From NCBI GenBank assembly GCA_018830385.1, contig JAHJSO010000194.1, positions 1 to 5,811 on the forward strand: a stretch of 5,811 bases of DNA. The letters are read 5' to 3'. How positions within the stretch are numbered: position 1 is the first letter of the stretch; each line of letters opens with the position of its first letter. Under the pieces are notes generated by a model that saw only the letters and a list, made by a program, of their open reading frames with translations, did not search any database and was not told the origin of the DNA. Position numbers and translations under genes: made by a program. Origin of the DNA: Elusimicrobiota bacterium. GTDB lineage: Bacteria > Elusimicrobiota > Endomicrobiia > CG1-02-37-114 > JAHJSO01. Of this stretch, positions 1 through 5,352 are shown in pieces.

Positions 1-245
1 TCCATGTTTTTTGATACGAGTGCGTGCAATTTCCGGACGTTCATACCGGGGTTGAAACCGGTGGACACCGTCTCCGGAAAAACTATTATATCAGGATAAT
101 ACCGGCTGAACGCCTTCTCAGCCCAACTGATGCATTTTTCAGTGTTTTTTTTAATGTTGTTCGGCTCAACTGATACCTGTACGCCGCAGATACCCACCCG
201 CTTCATTGCGCACCCGGGCTTTCCGACAACCTTATCCTTTTTCAT
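1..245 (-). CDS. Nitrilase-superfamily (carbon-nitrogen) amidohydrolase, N-terminal part, cut by the window edge
   Basis: Seen: 81 complete codons run off the left edge, so this is a 5' fragment; family members are usually about 260-300 residues. From residue 14 the protein reads as a typical nitrilase-fold start (MKRVGICGVQVSVEPNN, an Asn-rich helix), then a hydrophobic strand ending PDIIVFPETVSTGF. Family knowledge: the Glu in this FPE motif (E58 here) is the first member of the Glu-Lys-Cys catalytic triad; Lys and Cys lie beyond the window. These enzymes hydrolyse amides, N-carbamoyl groups or nitriles in the cytoplasm. The first ATG overlaps the upstream stop as ATGA (242-245), which favours translational coupling, but no SD precedes it. 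The ATG at 206-204 fits the usual family start better, so the true start may be 206. The family is clear; the substrate is not. The neighbouring nucleoside phosphorylase makes a ureido or amide product of base breakdown one possibility. Confidence 0.85.
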   Translation of the reverse strand, partial: MKKDKVVGKPGCAMKRVGICGVQVSVEPNNIKKNTEKCISWAEKAFSRYYPDIIVFPETVSTGFNPGMNVRKLHALVSKNM

Positions 246-1003
246 TTTTTTGCTGAATCAAGAATTTTTACCGCTTCAATTGCAATCTTTATCGCTTCCT
301 CCACGCCTACCTTCTTTACTATCGGCGCATTGCTCCATGTCAGCCCGATTATGGCGAGTATTTCGCCGGCACGGACCTTTTTTATTGAAGATACTACAAA
401 AAGCGCCGCCGACTCCATTGACGTTGAAAGAACGTTTGAACGGTACCACGCATTCCACATTTCCTCGTTATGCTCGCTAAGCGGCAGGCCCTTTGCCCCT
501 TCCGTGTAAAATGCGTCCTTGCAGTGCGCAATCCCCGCATGCCACCTGAATCTCTTCCTTTTGGCCGCCCCTACGAGTGCGTTGGTAACGTCCAGGTCAG
601 CCACAGCGGGATAGGAAAGAGGCACGTACTGCCGGGTGGTGCCTTCCTCCCGCACGGATGCGGTGGTAATAACCACATCACCCAATTTAACCTCTTTTTG
701 CAATGAACCAGCCGTGCCTATCCGTATGAAAGTGTCAGCGCCTATTTTGATGAGTTCTTCAACGCATATCGCCGTTGAAGGGCAGCCGATCCCCGTTGAC
801 GTGGTGGAAATTTTTATTTTTTTACCGTCGTAGCCGGTGATATGCCCCGTGAACGTCCTGTATTCCCTGTTGAAAGCCATCTCCTTTGCGTCGTCAAAAT
901 ACTCCGCAATCTTTTTGGTCCTGCCCGGGTCTCCGGGAAGCAGAACATACCTGCCTACGTCACCTTTCCCGAGTGCAATGTGGTACTCTTTGTTTTTTTC
1001 CAT
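242..1003 (-). CDS. Uridine-phosphorylase-type nucleoside phosphorylase (NP-I family)
   Basis: The 253-residue length matches uridine phosphorylases. Family knowledge: NP-I enzymes cleave a nucleoside with phosphate to give a free base and (deoxy)ribose 1-phosphate. Seen: the phosphate-site motif LLPGDPGR (G24, R28), NREYRTFTG (R46), the TSTGIGCPSTAI loop, RIGTAGS (R94, T97), TTASVREEGTTRQYVP, and the ribose-site SMESAAL (M196, E197). The N-terminus, YHIALGKGDVGRYVLLPGDPGR, is strongly uridine-phosphorylase-like. Oddities: the Gln-x-Arg pair that reads uracil in E. coli Udp is not visible around CKDAFYTEG (161-169). The Glu before Met-Glu is Ser195, and the late loop reads TWSNAP (222-227) where purine enzymes have an Asp. 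Base preference is therefore open. Start: an AAAGGAGA site (complement of 1014-1021) lies 10 nt before the ATG. It follows the cyclase gene by 75 bp and overlaps the nitrilase gene by 4 bp. Confidence 0.9.
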   Translation of the reverse strand: MEKNKEYHIALGKGDVGRYVLLPGDPGRTKKIAEYFDDAKEMAFNREYRTFTGHITGYDGKKIKISTTSTGIGCPSTAICVEELIKIGADTFIRIGTAGSLQKEVKLGDVVITTASVREEGTTRQYVPLSYPAVADLDVTNALVGAAKRKRFRWHAGIAHCKDAFYTEGAKGLPLSEHNEEMWNAWYRSNVLSTSMESAALFVVSSIKKVRAGEILAIIGLTWSNAPIVKKVGVEEAIKIAIEAVKILDSAKK

Positions 1004-1078
1004 TTCAGTAAAATCTCCTTTCTGTGGTCACCTGATTTAAAACCTCTTCCGTCGCCCCACCATCCTGGCACAGTTTAA

Positions 1079-1840
1079 TTACTTTTCAAAAGCCACTATT
1101 CTGCAGATGCTTGACTCGCCGCCGACGAACCTCCACGGAAAACAACCGACAACCGTGCGTCTGTTAAGTAATTTGTCTATATCTCCCCCCAAATTCTCTG
1201 CGTGAATTATATCCAGCGGGAAGAGGTCTATATGCATGAGTTGGTAGTCCTCGGGGGGAAAAATCTCGTCAATTGATTTCTTGAACTTCTTCCGGAAATG
1301 CTCCTCGCACTGTTTTGCAAGGACAGGCATCCATTCCCTTATTTTGGTATTCATCGGGTGGTCCGCCGAACCGCAGTCAACCCCTATCCATTTGAATTTC
1401 ATCTTCCTGCACCATGCAGCGAACTCCATTGTTGGCCCCGGGTGTTTACACATATATCTAACCTCGTCGGCTTCCGGCTGGTCCCATGCGTATTTATGGT
1501 AGCCCGTGTTGATAATGAGAATGTCTCGTTCTTTCACCTCAACCCGTTCCATAATGTCCTTAGACGTATATATACCGTAGTCCTCGGCTATGTCGGACAA
1601 ATCAACCACCGCCGCCTCGCCGTATAACTCATCAAGCGGGATTGACGCTATGTCCCTGCCGTGCGTGCAGAAATGCAGGGAACCGTCCAGATGCGTGCCT
1701 ACATGGTTGCTCGTCGTTATCAACTGCCCGTTGGCGCCGTTCGGGGCGAGCCGTTTGAAAAATTTCACCTGCAGGGGTTCGTAAGTCGGCCAGGCAGGCG
1801 TAAGAACGGATAACGGTTGCGTTAAATCAAGAAGTTTCAT
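1079..1840 (-). CDS. Cyclase-family metal-dependent hydrolase (kynurenine formamidase / isatin hydrolase fold)
   Basis: A 253-residue protein when started at the ATG at 1840-1838, which is preceded by a G6 run 8 nt upstream and begins MKLLDLTQPL, the usual family opening. An upstream in-frame ATG at 1879 would add 13 residues that look unlike the family. Seen: the family signature HxGTHxDxxxH at 46-56 (NHVGTHLDGSLHF), then GVDCGSADHP at 153-162 and MHIDLFPLDIIHAENL at 202-217. Family knowledge: in bacterial kynurenine formamidase KynB the metal ligands are two His and an Asp of the first motif plus a later His and Glu 12 residues apart. H46, H50, D52, H203 and E215 reproduce this, including the 12-residue spacing. 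Members open amide, lactam or formamide bonds with divalent metals in the cytoplasm. No tryptophan-catabolism gene is visible, so true kynurenine formamidase activity is not supported. It is probably the first gene of a three-gene operon. Confidence 0.88.
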   Translation of the reverse strand: MKLLDLTQPLSVLTPAWPTYEPLQVKFFKRLAPNGANGQLITTSNHVGTHLDGSLHFCTHGRDIASIPLDELYGEAAVVDLSDIAEDYGIYTSKDIMERVEVKERDILIINTGYHKYAWDQPEADEVRYMCKHPGPTMEFAAWCRKMKFKWIGVDCGSADHPMNTKIREWMPVLAKQCEEHFRKKFKKSIDEIFPPEDYQLMHIDLFPLDIIHAENLGGDIDKLLNRRTVVGCFPWRFVGGESSICRIVAFEK

Positions 1841-1897
1841 TTTAAATACCCCCCGTGCGTTAACCTCACACAAACGCATTAAGTATCTGTGACATTT

Positions 1898-1977
1898 GTC
1901 ATTGCGAGGAGCGTTAGCGACGAAGCAATCTCGTTTTTGAAGAGATTGCCACGCTCCCTTCGGTCGCTCGCAATGAC
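1898..1977. repeat. 80-bp imperfect palindrome, dispersed-repeat (REP/MITE-like) type
   Basis: Seen: the ends GTCATTGCGAG (1898-1908) and CTCGCAATGAC (1967-1977) are perfect 11-bp inverted repeats. Inner arms GCAATCTC (1925-1932) and GAGATTGC (1942-1949) pair around a 9-nt loop. The middles differ: GAGCGTTAGCGACGA on the left and CACGCTCCCTTCGGTCG on the right, each GC-rich. Recalled knowledge: palindromes starting GTCATTGCGAGGAGC are abundant in intergenic DNA of several environmental bacterial lineages. No transposase is present, so this would be a non-autonomous or purely structural repeat. In RNA it would form a strong hairpin. It sits between divergent operons, where it could insulate transcription, but that is inference. 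Confidence 0.85.
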
Positions 1978-2228
1978 CATGTTTATGTCCATTTGTTTTC
2001 TGCGTTTGTATTAATTAGTGCGTCCGCAACGTCTTTTAAGTTACTGAAAACAATTAATAAAACGCTCCAGTCGGTTTCATTCTTTGCCAGGGTAGAAATT
2101 ATTGAACTAGAAAAATAATAGCAAATAAAAAATATTTTTTCAAGCAGGGGTGGACGGGGAGGTGAATAACACGGTAGGCGGCAAGGCGTGCGGCACAACC
2201 TGCGGCGCGTCCGAGGCAGGGGCGAAAT

Positions 2229-2257
2229 TTGACAAAAGGATAAAAATATAATATAAT
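2229..2257 (+). promoter_or_regulatory. Consensus sigma-70-type promoter for the TPR-aroE-PIN/TRAM-ispD-ispF operon
   Basis: TTGACA (2229-2234) and TATAAT (2252-2257) match the -35 and -10 consensus exactly, with an optimal 17-bp spacer. Transcription would be expected to start about 7 nt later, at A2264 or A2265. The first possible ATG (2256) lies inside the -10 box, so it could not be used from this promoter; the next in-frame ATG (2265) would lie at or next to the mRNA 5' end. Confidence 0.85.
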
Positions 2258-2765
2258 GTCCATAATGAGATTTTTGATAACCCTTTTCTGCCTTGTTCTG
2301 TTTTTGCTAGGGTTTGGTTTCTTTTATTCCCCTGAATTTATACTCCGCATAAACACCCTTTTAAAAAGGTTATTCCTGGATAATTCAAAATTATTGGCAA
2401 ACCGGAAAAAATTCGGGCTGGTTTGCATAGGGCTTGCCTGTTTGATTTTTTACTTCGGGGTTTACTCCAAAAGGGTGGAAACAAGCACCCCCGAGTTGAA
2501 TGCAAGGAACAAGGTTTACCGCGCATGGTATCATTATTATCATCGCGATTACGCCGCCGCCGAAAAACTCTGCAACGAGGCACTGAAGATTGACCCTGAA
2601 AACACGACGGCGATTAAACAACTCTGCCTTATACATTTCATAAAGGCCGACTACAAACAGGCAAAAAAATACTGCGACATACTACTGGCAAAGCAACCCG
2701 GCAACCAGAGGATAAAAAAGATTTACGAAATCATTACCAGGAAAAGCGGACAGGTGAAAAAATAA
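2256..2765 (+). CDS. Membrane protein with two transmembrane helices and C-terminal TPR repeats, function unknown
   Basis: 169 residues from the ATG at 2256, or 166 from the ATG at 2265, which is the likelier start because the first ATG overlaps the promoter -10 box. No SD lies at a useful distance from either. Seen: a hydrophobic helix at about 5-24, a basic segment at 31-52 (seven Arg/Lys), a second helix at about 54-70, then a soluble region with two TPR-like helix pairs (about 84-115 and 118-149). The first contains AWYHYYHRDYAAAEKLCNEAL ending in KIDP; the second contains DYKQAKKYCDILLAKQP. By the positive-inside rule the basic loop is cytoplasmic and the TPR domain probably faces the periplasm or outside. 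TPRs mediate protein-protein contact. Cysteines recur in the helices (63, 106, 124, 140). It heads the operon and ends 1 bp before aroE, but nothing in it points to a shikimate or isoprenoid role. I do not recognise a named family. Confidence 0.8.
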   Translation: MSIMRFLITLFCLVLFLLGFGFFYSPEFILRINTLLKRLFLDNSKLLANRKKFGLVCIGLACLIFYFGVYSKRVETSTPELNARNKVYRAWYHYYHRDYAAAEKLCNEALKIDPENTTAIKQLCLIHFIKADYKQAKKYCDILLAKQPGNQRIKKIYEIITRKSGQVKK

Positions 2766-2766
2766 G

Positions 2767-3600
2767 ATGGCGATATCCGGCGCTACGAAAATTACAGGCA
2801 TCATAGGTTCCCCGGTGAAACATACGCTTTCGCCCCTGATGCACAACGCCGCCTTTAATCACCTTAAACTAAATTTTGTTTATGTTCCTTTCCTTGTTAA
2901 GCCGTCTGAATTGGGGGATGCCATAAAGGGCTTTAAGGCGCTGAACGTCCGAGGCATCAACGTAACGGTCCCTCACAAGGAACGGGTAGTAAAATACATG
3001 GACAAACTTGACCCGCTGGCAGAAAACGTTGGCGCCGTAAACACCGTGGTCTTTGAAAACGGGAATGCCTGCGGGTATAACACCGACGGCACGGGTTTTA
3101 TAAAATCAATAAAATCCGCAACATCTCTTCACGGGAAGACGGTTCTTGTTATAGGCGCCGGCGGGGCGGGTAGTTCCGTCTCTTTTGCACTCTCAAGGGA
3201 AAATGTCCGTAAACTTTTTATATACGATATCTTAGGCAAAAAGGCATCCGTCCTTGCAGGGAAGATAAATTCAAAAAAGGGGCTCGCCCGGGCTGAAACG
3301 ACATCCTCTCCGGAAAGGGTGGCGACTGAAACGGACATAGTCGTCAACGCTTCAACGTCGGGCATGAATAAAAAAGACAGGTGCGTTCTTGACCCGTCCC
3401 TGTTAAGGAAGGGCATGTTCATATACGACATCGTTTACAATGCAAAGACGCAACTTTTAAGACAGGCGGAACGACTTGGCGCCGGGCATATGGACGGGAT
3501 GGAAATGCTTCTGTTCCAGGGCGCCGCTGCATTTGAACTATGGACGGACAGAAAGGCTCCGCTTGATATAATGCGGAAAGTCATTACAGAAAGGAGGTGA
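2767..3600 (+). CDS. aroE: Shikimate dehydrogenase
   Basis: Family knowledge: AroE reduces 3-dehydroshikimate to shikimate with NAD(P)H in the cytoplasm, in aromatic amino acid and chorismate synthesis. Seen: 277 residues, a normal full length. The substrate site reads GSPVKHTLSPLMHNAAF (S15, S22), NVTVPHK with catalytic K71, AVNT (N92) and NTDGTG with catalytic D107. The nucleotide fold begins GAGGAG at 130-135, followed by VVNASTSGM (192-200), DIVYNAKTQLL and the C-terminal DGMEMLLFQGAAAFELWT with Q251. Odd: after the second Rossmann strand the sequence is FIYDILGKKA (151-160), not the NRTxxKA loop that usually binds the NADP 2'-phosphate. The acidic D154 suggests NAD use or relaxed specificity. 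An AGGTGA SD (2752-2757) lies 9 nt before the ATG, inside the end of the TPR gene. The TGA stop is part of the next gene's SD. Confidence 0.97.
   Translation: MAISGATKITGIIGSPVKHTLSPLMHNAAFNHLKLNFVYVPFLVKPSELGDAIKGFKALNVRGINVTVPHKERVVKYMDKLDPLAENVGAVNTVVFENGNACGYNTDGTGFIKSIKSATSLHGKTVLVIGAGGAGSSVSFALSRENVRKLFIYDILGKKASVLAGKINSKKGLARAETTSSPERVATETDIVVNASTSGMNKKDRCVLDPSLLRKGMFIYDIVYNAKTQLLRQAERLGAGHMDGMEMLLFQGAAAFELWTDRKAPLDIMRKVITERR
3590..3600 (+). promoter_or_regulatory. Full-consensus Shine-Dalgarno site overlapping the aroE stop, paired with a TTG start
   Basis: AAAGGAGGTGA is complementary to essentially the whole anti-SD at the 3' end of 16S rRNA. Its last three bases are the aroE stop codon. 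GGAGG is followed 9 nt later by TTG at 3607, which decides the start of the PIN-TRAM gene: no ATG or GTG lies at a suitable distance in that frame. A strong SD with a weak start codon, overlapping the preceding stop, suggests coupled translation from aroE. Confidence 0.85.
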
Positions 3601-3606
3601 CAAAAA

Positions 3607-4584
3607 TTGACATTGTGGATAATCAGATCTATTATTGTTGTTGCGCTTACATCAATCGGATATTTTCATATCGCCGGAAACATCCGGGGAATACTCACAG
3701 GATTCGCCGTTTCCTGTGCCATAATCGCCCTTGAACTGCTCATCAGCCGGATAAAACTTGATACGCTCGTTGCATCCGGCATAGGGGCTGTCCTCGGTTT
3801 TGTCACAGGCAACCTGGTGGAATACGGGTTGCTTTCGCTTGACAACGACGCCATATCGGAAATTATGGGGAAATATTCGTTGCTTGTGAAGTCTGCCATT
3901 GTAGTAACTGGCATCCTCGTTGCAGTAAGAAAGAAGGAAGAGGTGGACCTGCTTGATAAAGACATCCTGCGCAGGGGCAGCGGTAAAAATCAGGAACAGA
4001 TGAAAATACTTGACACAAGCATAATTATTGACGGCAGGATAGCCGACATCTGCGAAACAAAATTCCTCATGGGACCGCTTATAATCCCGCAGTTCGTACT
4101 GGCTGAGATGCAAAAACTTGCCGACTCCGCAGACACAAACAAACGGACGAGAGCCCGCAGGGGGCTGGAAATCCTGCACCGTCTCCAGGAAGAATCGGAC
4201 CTTCTGGTAAAGGTTTACGACAAGGATTACCCCGAGTGGAAAGACGTTGACACAAAACTTGTCGCCCTCGCCAAGGAAATGAACGGGCTAATTCTTACAA
4301 CTGACTTCAACCTGAACAAGATTGCGACCCTGCAGGGGGTGATTGTTCTGAACATCAACGACCTCGCGAGCGCCCTCAAGCCCATATTTCTCCCCGGCGA
4401 AATGTTGAACGTCTATGTGGTTAAAGAAGGCAAGGAACGGGACCAGGGAGTCGGGTACCTTGATGACGGTACAATGATTGTAATTGAGGAAGGCAGAAAG
4501 TTTGTAGGCAGGAAAATAGACGTCGTCGTCACATCAATGCTTCAGACGTCCGCCGGCAGGATGATATTCACCAGGCCGAAGTAG
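3607..4584 (+). CDS. YacL-like membrane-anchored PIN-TRAM domain protein (putative RNase)
   Basis: 325 residues starting at TTG. Seen: an N-terminal membrane region of about 110 residues with hydrophobic helices near 4-20, 28-46, 52-70 and 91-107, ending in basic VRKKEE. A linker follows, then a PIN domain from about 132 to 258: LDTSIIIDGRIADI (D136), PQFVLAEMQ (E167), DVDTKLVALA (D213/D215) and LTTDFNLNKIA (D233). The C-terminal TRAM domain (about 264-324) runs from GEMLNVYVVKEGKERDQGVGYL to GRMIFTRP. Family knowledge: PIN domains are metal-dependent ribonucleases using a cluster of acidic residues, which are all present here; TRAM domains bind RNA. This architecture matches Bacillus subtilis YacL, whose gene also precedes ispD and ispF. 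The cellular substrate is unknown. Inference: a membrane-tethered nuclease acting on cytoplasmic RNA. It lies 6 bp after aroE and ends 15 bp before ispD. Confidence 0.92.
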   Translation: MTLWIIRSIIVVALTSIGYFHIAGNIRGILTGFAVSCAIIALELLISRIKLDTLVASGIGAVLGFVTGNLVEYGLLSLDNDAISEIMGKYSLLVKSAIVVTGILVAVRKKEEVDLLDKDILRRGSGKNQEQMKILDTSIIIDGRIADICETKFLMGPLIIPQFVLAEMQKLADSADTNKRTRARRGLEILHRLQEESDLLVKVYDKDYPEWKDVDTKLVALAKEMNGLILTTDFNLNKIATLQGVIVLNINDLASALKPIFLPGEMLNVYVVKEGKERDQGVGYLDDGTMIVIEEGRKFVGRKIDVVVTSMLQTSAGRMIFTRPK

Positions 4585-4599
4585 CGGGGAAGTGTTTAC

Positions 4600-5313
4600 G
4601 TGCTTGAAAGAACAAAAATCTGCTCAATAATACTCGCTGCAGGCAGTGGTAAAAGGTTCGGCGCCAAAAAACAATTCCTTAAACTTGCGGGGAAACACAT
4701 ATTGTTGTGGTCGGTTGAAAGGTTTCTGCCTTTCTCCGGCAAACTGCTGGTCGTTCTGCCGCCGGGAGAAACAGGAGAAACCGGCCGGTTAAAAGACATA
4801 ATTAAGAAATACCCACGGACAGATATTGTTGAAGGCGGCGCGGAGAGGTATGATTCAGTCAGGAATGCCCTCAGGCATGTCCCGGCGGTTTTTGATATAG
4901 TGTGCATCCATGACGGCGTCAGGCCCTTTGTGTCCAGGGATGACGTCTCTCGCTGTATCTTTGCCGCGAAGAGATACGGCGCCGCAATATGCGCTTGTCC
5001 TTCCACCGACACGGTAAAGACCGGACATACCGGCGCCGGCACCGGCGTCAATAAAGGTTCGCGGGGCGTTTTTTTCGTCCGGGAAACTCTCAACAGAGAC
5101 AACGTTTTCCTCGTACAGACACCGCAGGCGTTCAGACGGAATCTGCTCCTCACCGCTTATAACGGGAACATCCCTCCCGGCACAACCGACGACGCGCGGG
5201 TTGTAGAGATTATGGGACACAGGGTGGCCATAGTTCCGACTTCACCCTCCAACATAAAGATTACAACAAGGACTGACTTTGCCATAGCGCAGGCACTCGC
5301 AAAGAAATTTTAG
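4600..5313 (+). CDS. ispD: 2-C-methyl-D-erythritol 4-phosphate cytidylyltransferase
   Basis: Family knowledge: IspD couples MEP with CTP to give CDP-methylerythritol and pyrophosphate, the third step of the MEP route to isoprenoid precursors. Seen: 237 residues, near the usual length. The nucleotide loop is LAAGSGKRFGAKKQF (12-26, with K18, R19 and K24), followed by GGAERYDSVRNAL (R83, S86), HDGVRPF (104-110, D105, R108), STDTVK (135-140), QTPQAF (173-178), TTDDARVVE (195-203) and NIKIT (218-222, K220). R166 aligns with the catalytic Arg157 of the E. coli enzyme. Start: GTG, with GGGGA (4586-4590) 9 nt upstream; no nearer ATG opens the conserved N-terminus. Odd: the stretch between STDTVK and the catalytic Arg (141-165) is about 11 residues longer than in E. 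coli, with a Thr-Gly-rich run TGHTGAGTGV. Co-transcription with ispF is likely because the gap is 33 bp. Confidence 0.97.
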   Translation: MLERTKICSIILAAGSGKRFGAKKQFLKLAGKHILLWSVERFLPFSGKLLVVLPPGETGETGRLKDIIKKYPRTDIVEGGAERYDSVRNALRHVPAVFDIVCIHDGVRPFVSRDDVSRCIFAAKRYGAAICACPSTDTVKTGHTGAGTGVNKGSRGVFFVRETLNRDNVFLVQTPQAFRRNLLLTAYNGNIPPGTTDDARVVEIMGHRVAIVPTSPSNIKITTRTDFAIAQALAKKF

Positions 5314-5352
5314 GGGCATGGGAATGAGGGCATGGGGAATACGGGCATGAAA
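5312..5352 (+). repeat. Short imperfect tandem repeat in the ispD-ispF gap
   Basis: The gap contains two and a half copies of a 14-15 bp unit: GGGCATGGGAATGA, GGGCATGGGGAATAC, then GGGCATGAAAAT, which enters ispF. Each copy carries a purine-rich SD-like tract and an ATG. ATGs occur at 5318, 5324, 5332 and 5347; only 5332 and 5347 are in the ispF frame. The arrangement probably arose by duplication of the ispF translation start region. Confidence 0.7.

Larger units (their letters stand above)
1841..2264. other. Divergent intergenic control region
   Basis: About 420 bp separate the start of the leftward cyclase gene from the start of the rightward operon. From left to right it holds a short dyad TGACA-N2-TGTCA (1890-1901), a long imperfect palindrome (1898-1977), an AT-rich stretch (about 1980-2140), a GC-rich stretch (about 2145-2225) with one possible small hairpin (2199-2220), and a consensus promoter pointing right (2229-2257). 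A 71-codon open frame on the minus strand (2198-1983) gives a Cys/Pro-rich start and a hydrophobic middle that resemble no family I know, with no convincing SD, so I do not call it a gene. I see no clear promoter for the leftward operon and no tRNA, rRNA or riboswitch. Confidence 0.7.

Noticed and set aside
130..480. Plus-strand open frame across the nitrilase and phosphorylase genes
   Set aside because: Low-complexity Leu/Pro/Phe-rich translation antisense to two well-supported enzymes.
1841..1879. Longer start for the cyclase gene at 1879, adding 13 residues
   Set aside because: The extra residues do not resemble the family N-terminus, while the ATG at 1840 has a G-rich tract 8 nt upstream and begins with the typical LLDLTQPL.
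1870..1902. Minus-strand promoter for the cyclase operon using ATGACA (complement of 1897-1902) as a -35 box
   Set aside because: No acceptable -10 hexamer lies 16-18 bp downstream; the nearest AT-rich candidates match poorly or have wrong spacing.
1898..1977. Palindrome as an intrinsic terminator
   Set aside because: It lies between divergent gene starts, not after a gene end, and no T-run follows either arm. It looks like a dispersed repeat.
1983..2198. 71-codon minus-strand open frame in the divergent gap
   Set aside because: Its Cys/Pro-rich start lies in the GC-rich patch and the rest in AT-rich DNA. No convincing SD, no recognisable domain, and it runs against the operon promoter region.
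3652..4179. 175-codon minus-strand open frame inside the PIN-TRAM gene
   Set aside because: The plus-strand gene has full PIN and TRAM motifs and a perfect SD; the antisense frame has no recognisable domain.
4596..5153. 185-codon minus-strand open frame across ispD
   Set aside because: It is antisense to a complete, motif-rich ispD; its length reflects GC-biased codon use of the real gene.
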